Source of the DNA: an uncultured bacterium
GTDB lineage: Bacteria; Actinomycetota; Coriobacteriia; Coriobacteriales; Coriobacteriaceae
Reading direction: 5' to 3'
NCBI GenBank assembly: GCA_905215275.1
Contig: CAJMPE010000123.1
Span: 1 to 5,922, forward strand
Length of the DNA stretch: 5,922 nucleotides
A model generated the notes under the pieces. It ran no database searches, was not told the DNA's origin, and worked only from the letters and a program-made list of their open reading frames with translations. Numbering within the stretch: position 1 is the first letter of the stretch; each line of letters begins with the position of its first letter. The position numbers and the translations under genes are program-made. This document shows, in pieces, positions 4,311 to 5,922 of this stretch.

Positions 4311-4883
4311 ATGAGCCTAACGATTGATACCGCCTATACGCACGGAAGGGTTGTGGGAAAGATGGTCAATTATGGGTTTGGTATGCCGACGCGCCTCGTT
4401 GCGGATGGAGACGTGGCTCGCTGGTGCGGGCGATTGGTTGCCCACTATGGCGGCACCAAGGCACTGGTCGTGCTGGGCGGTGACAAGCATACGCGCGATG
4501 AGCTTGTCTCGGCGGCACTTGGCTCGGTTGATCGAGCTCTGCTCGAGCGCGTACTTTTTTGTTGCGGCTCGGTTGGCGTTGGGGGAGACGAGCTGATCGA
4601 CGAGGCCGTGGCCCTGGCGACCGACGAAGGCGTGGACTTTGTCCTGGCGATCGGCGATGCCGATACTGCCGGCTTTGCGCGCGAGCTCGCGCGTCGCATG
4701 GCGGCGCTCGATGCCGGCGAAGACGGCTTTGTGCCTTATGGATGCATTGTCTCGGAGGGCAAGGTACCTGCCGTCGTGGGCACCGGCGAGGTTCCCGTTT
4801 TTGCCATTATCGCGCCCGAACTGCTGGAGGGCATCGGGTCTCCTCTGCGTGAGTTGCTCGGCAGTGTGTGCGCCGCGGCCTAA
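4311..4883 (+). CDS. Standalone nucleotide-binding half of an iron-containing alcohol dehydrogenase-like protein
   Basis: This 190-residue protein is like only the N-terminal NAD(P)-binding domain of group III (iron-containing) alcohol dehydrogenases, which are usually 380-400 residues. Visible likenesses are YGFGMPTRLVADGDV (21-35), HYGGTKALVVLGG (45-57), and EGVDFVLAIGDADTAGFARE (106-125) where family members have the cofactor-binding GGGSxxD; here it reads GDADTAG. PVFAIIAPEL (162-171) resembles the FAIxDPEL strand that precedes the iron site. The helical domain with the metal-binding Asp and His residues is absent, so dehydrogenase activity is unlikely. The frame is clean and ends at its own terminator. 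ATG 4311 is my start, but its ribosome binding site is weak. ATG 4362 (MVNYGFGMPT) would begin where the family usually does, and a TTG at 4299 is also open. It is divergent from the SOS operon. Function is unknown. Confidence 0.75.
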   Translation: MSLTIDTAYTHGRVVGKMVNYGFGMPTRLVADGDVARWCGRLVAHYGGTKALVVLGGDKHTRDELVSAALGSVDRALLERVLFCCGSVGVGGDELIDEAVALATDEGVDFVLAIGDADTAGFARELARRMAALDAGEDGFVPYGCIVSEGKVPAVVGTGEVPVFAIIAPELLEGIGSPLRELLGSVCAAA

Positions 4884-4893
4884 TATTTGCCAT

Positions 4894-4956
4894 AAAGGGA
4901 CGGGTTATTTTTGGCTGGTAAAGCGTTTGACCTGCCAAAATAAACCTGTCCTTTTT
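4894..4956 (+). terminator. Large hairpin terminator after the dehydrogenase-like gene
   Basis: The arms 4894-4919 and 4930-4955 pair over 26 positions with 21 Watson-Crick matches plus two G-U pairs, around a 10-nt loop. The T run (4952-4956) closes it. It starts 11 bp after the stop codon and separates this gene from pgi. It is longer than a normal intrinsic terminator, and its 3' arm recurs at 4211-4227, so it may be a repeat element that also terminates transcription. Confidence 0.7.
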
Positions 4957-4961
4957 GGTCG

Positions 4962-4988
4962 GTTGCCGTTTGGGGGCCGATTGGCAAC
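4962..4988 (+). repeat. 6-bp inverted repeat between terminator and pgi promoter
   Basis: GTTGCC (4962-4967) and GGCAAC (4983-4988) are perfect inverted repeats with a 15-bp gap. They sit just upstream of the presumed pgi promoter, so they could be an operator half-site pair or a minor hairpin. No known regulator is recognised. Confidence 0.35.
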
Positions 4989-4993
4989 GCTCG

Positions 4994-5022
4994 CTGATTG
5001 TAGTCTTGACCTGCGCTAGAAT
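4994..5022 (+). promoter_or_regulatory. Probable pgi promoter
   Basis: TAGAAT (5017-5022) is a good -10 box about 60 bp before the pgi start. A weak -35, CTGATT (4994-4999), lies 17 bp upstream of it. A better -35-like TTGACC (5006-5011) is too close to pair with it and would instead need a poor -10 near 5029. The leader would be about 50-55 nt. Confidence 0.45.
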
Positions 5023-5039
5023 AGTGGCATCTGAATGTC

Positions 5040-5063
5040 CGGGCGCATGGAGGCGTGCGCCCG
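5040..5063 (+). promoter_or_regulatory. Leader hairpin just before the pgi ribosome binding site
   Basis: CGGGCGC (5040-5046) and GCGCCCG (5057-5063) pair perfectly around the loop ATGGAGGCGT, ending 7 nt before the AGGAGG at 5071-5076. The loop displays an ATG and a GGAGG-like stretch. It may stabilise the message 5' end or tune translation; this is inference. Confidence 0.5.
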
Positions 5064-5081
5064 TATGCTGAGGAGGACTTT

Positions 5082-5922
5082 ATGGCAACTGTTGCCGCAC
5101 CTATCGATGCTACGTCGACTGCCGCTTGGAAGGCGCTCGAGGCTCATCAGGAGAAGCTCGAGGCTGAAGGTATCGACCTCAAGGCCTGGTTCGCCGCTGA
5201 TGCCGAGCGCGTGAACAAGCTGAGCTTTGACGCCGGTGACCTGCACTTCGATCTGTCCAAGAACCTGGTGACTGATGAGACCGTCAAGCTGCTGTGCGAT
5301 CTTGCCCGCGAGGTGAAGCTCGAGGAGCGCCGCGACGCCATGTTCTCCGGCGAGCACATCAACACCACCGAGGACCGTGCCGTCCTGCACACCGCGCTGC
5401 GCCGTCCGGCAAGCGATAAGGGCCAGCTCATCGTCGACGGCCAGGATGTCGTCGCCGACGTGCACGAGGTCCTCGATCGCATGTATGCCTTCGCCGAGCG
5501 CGTGCGCTCCGGTGAGTGGAAGGGCGTTACCGGCAAGAAGATCGAACACCTGGTGTCTATCGGCATCGGCGGCTCCGATCTGGGCCCGGTCATGGCTTAC
5601 GAGGCCCTGCGTCCCTATGCCGACGCCGGTATCGACTGCCGCTATATCTCCAACATCGACCCCAACGACCAGGCCGAGAAGCTCAAGGGCCTCGATCCCG
5701 AGACCACGCTCGTGATCATCGTCTCCAAGACCTTCACCACGCTCGAGACCCTCACCAACGCCCGCGAGGTCAAGACCTGGATGCTCGAGCAGCTCAAGGC
5801 TCAGGGCGCCATCGACGGCTCCGATGAGCAGAACGCCGAGGCCGTGGCAAAGCACTTCGTCGCCGTTTCCACCGCACTCGAGAAGGTCGAGGCCTTCGGT
5901 ATCGACCCGGCCAACGCCTTCG
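5082..5922 (+). CDS. pgi: Glucose-6-phosphate isomerase, N-terminal half (truncated by window edge)
   Basis: The enzyme interconverts glucose 6-phosphate and fructose 6-phosphate in the cytoplasm, at the entry to glycolysis and gluconeogenesis. The first 280 residues are present; the family's long form is about 540-550, so roughly half lies beyond the window, including the later PGI signature and catalytic Glu/His/Lys residues. Visible family blocks are NTTEDRAVLHTALRRP (94-109), the glycine-rich HLVSIGIGGSDLGPVMAYEAL (156-176) of the first sugar-isomerase domain, YISNIDPND (188-196), and the phosphate-binding SKTFTTLET (215-223). The ATG at 5082 has AGGAGG 5 nt upstream and begins MATVAAPID. 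The gene has its own promoter and leader hairpin and is separated from the upstream gene by a terminator, so it is probably expressed alone or with genes beyond the edge. Nothing is broken in the visible part. Confidence 0.97.
   Translation, partial: MATVAAPIDATSTAAWKALEAHQEKLEAEGIDLKAWFAADAERVNKLSFDAGDLHFDLSKNLVTDETVKLLCDLAREVKLEERRDAMFSGEHINTTEDRAVLHTALRRPASDKGQLIVDGQDVVADVHEVLDRMYAFAERVRSGEWKGVTGKKIEHLVSIGIGGSDLGPVMAYEALRPYADAGIDCRYISNIDPNDQAEKLKGLDPETTLVIIVSKTFTTLETLTNAREVKTWMLEQLKAQGAIDGSDEQNAEAVAKHFVAVSTALEKVEAFGIDPANAF

Noticed and set aside
5047..5220. Possible upstream open frame starting at the ATG in the pgi leader hairpin.
   Set aside because: There is no ribosome binding site before it and it runs out of frame through the pgi start; no sign of attenuation or a regulatory peptide.
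5016..5855. 279-codon minus-strand frame opposite pgi.
   Set aside because: pgi on the plus strand has strong family motifs and a good ribosome binding site; the antisense frame reflects its third-position GC bias.
1..5922. CRISPR arrays, tRNA or rRNA genes, and phage or toxin-antitoxin modules.
   Set aside because: No regularly spaced repeats, no cloverleaf or ribosomal RNA sequence, and no such protein families were seen on either strand.

Overview
The window looks like chromosome from a GC-rich Actinomycetota, most likely class Coriobacteriia (Collinsella-like gut bacteria). The basis is a recognisable long-form glucose-6-phosphate isomerase, LexA boxes of the actinobacterial CGAAC-N4-GTTCG type, strong GGAGG ribosome binding sites and a UmuC-like polymerase followed by a YolD-like gene. 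The taxonomic call is inference from protein flavour, not from a search.

The left 2.4 kb is mobile DNA. Two different IS110-family insertion sequences lie head to tail, both reading leftwards. The first is cut by the window edge, leaving only the N-terminal RuvC-like half of its transposase (1-618). The second is complete (transposase 1034-2191). Each transposase is preceded on its own strand by a structured non-coding stretch (619 to about 934, and 2192 to about 2411). That is where IS110-group elements encode the bridge RNA that guides their recombinase to donor and target DNA. In both, the ribosome binding site is folded into a stem. Around 897-956 the two elements seem to meet: a TTGACA, a TATAGG, an 11-bp hairpin and a repeated CCTAYAGTTCTG motif crowd together there.

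The middle (2480-4211) is an SOS mutagenesis operon on the minus strand. A strong promoter (TTGACG, 17 bp, TATTAT) is followed by two tandem LexA-box-like palindromes, then a Y-family DNA polymerase (2685-4139). An 11-bp overlap leads into a small YolD-like gene (2480-2695). The second IS110 element begins within roughly 60-90 bp of the end of this operon, and no terminator is visible between them.

The right part reads on the plus strand. A small protein (4311-4883) resembles only the nucleotide-binding half of iron-containing alcohol dehydrogenases. It ends in a large hairpin terminator. A leader with a hairpin then precedes pgi (5082 to the window edge), which encodes the N-terminal half of glucose-6-phosphate isomerase.

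The most promising lead is the pair of candidate bridge RNA loci, including a loop that can pair with the putative junction of the two elements. The truncated dehydrogenase-like protein and the polymerase with an insertion in its little finger are secondary leads.
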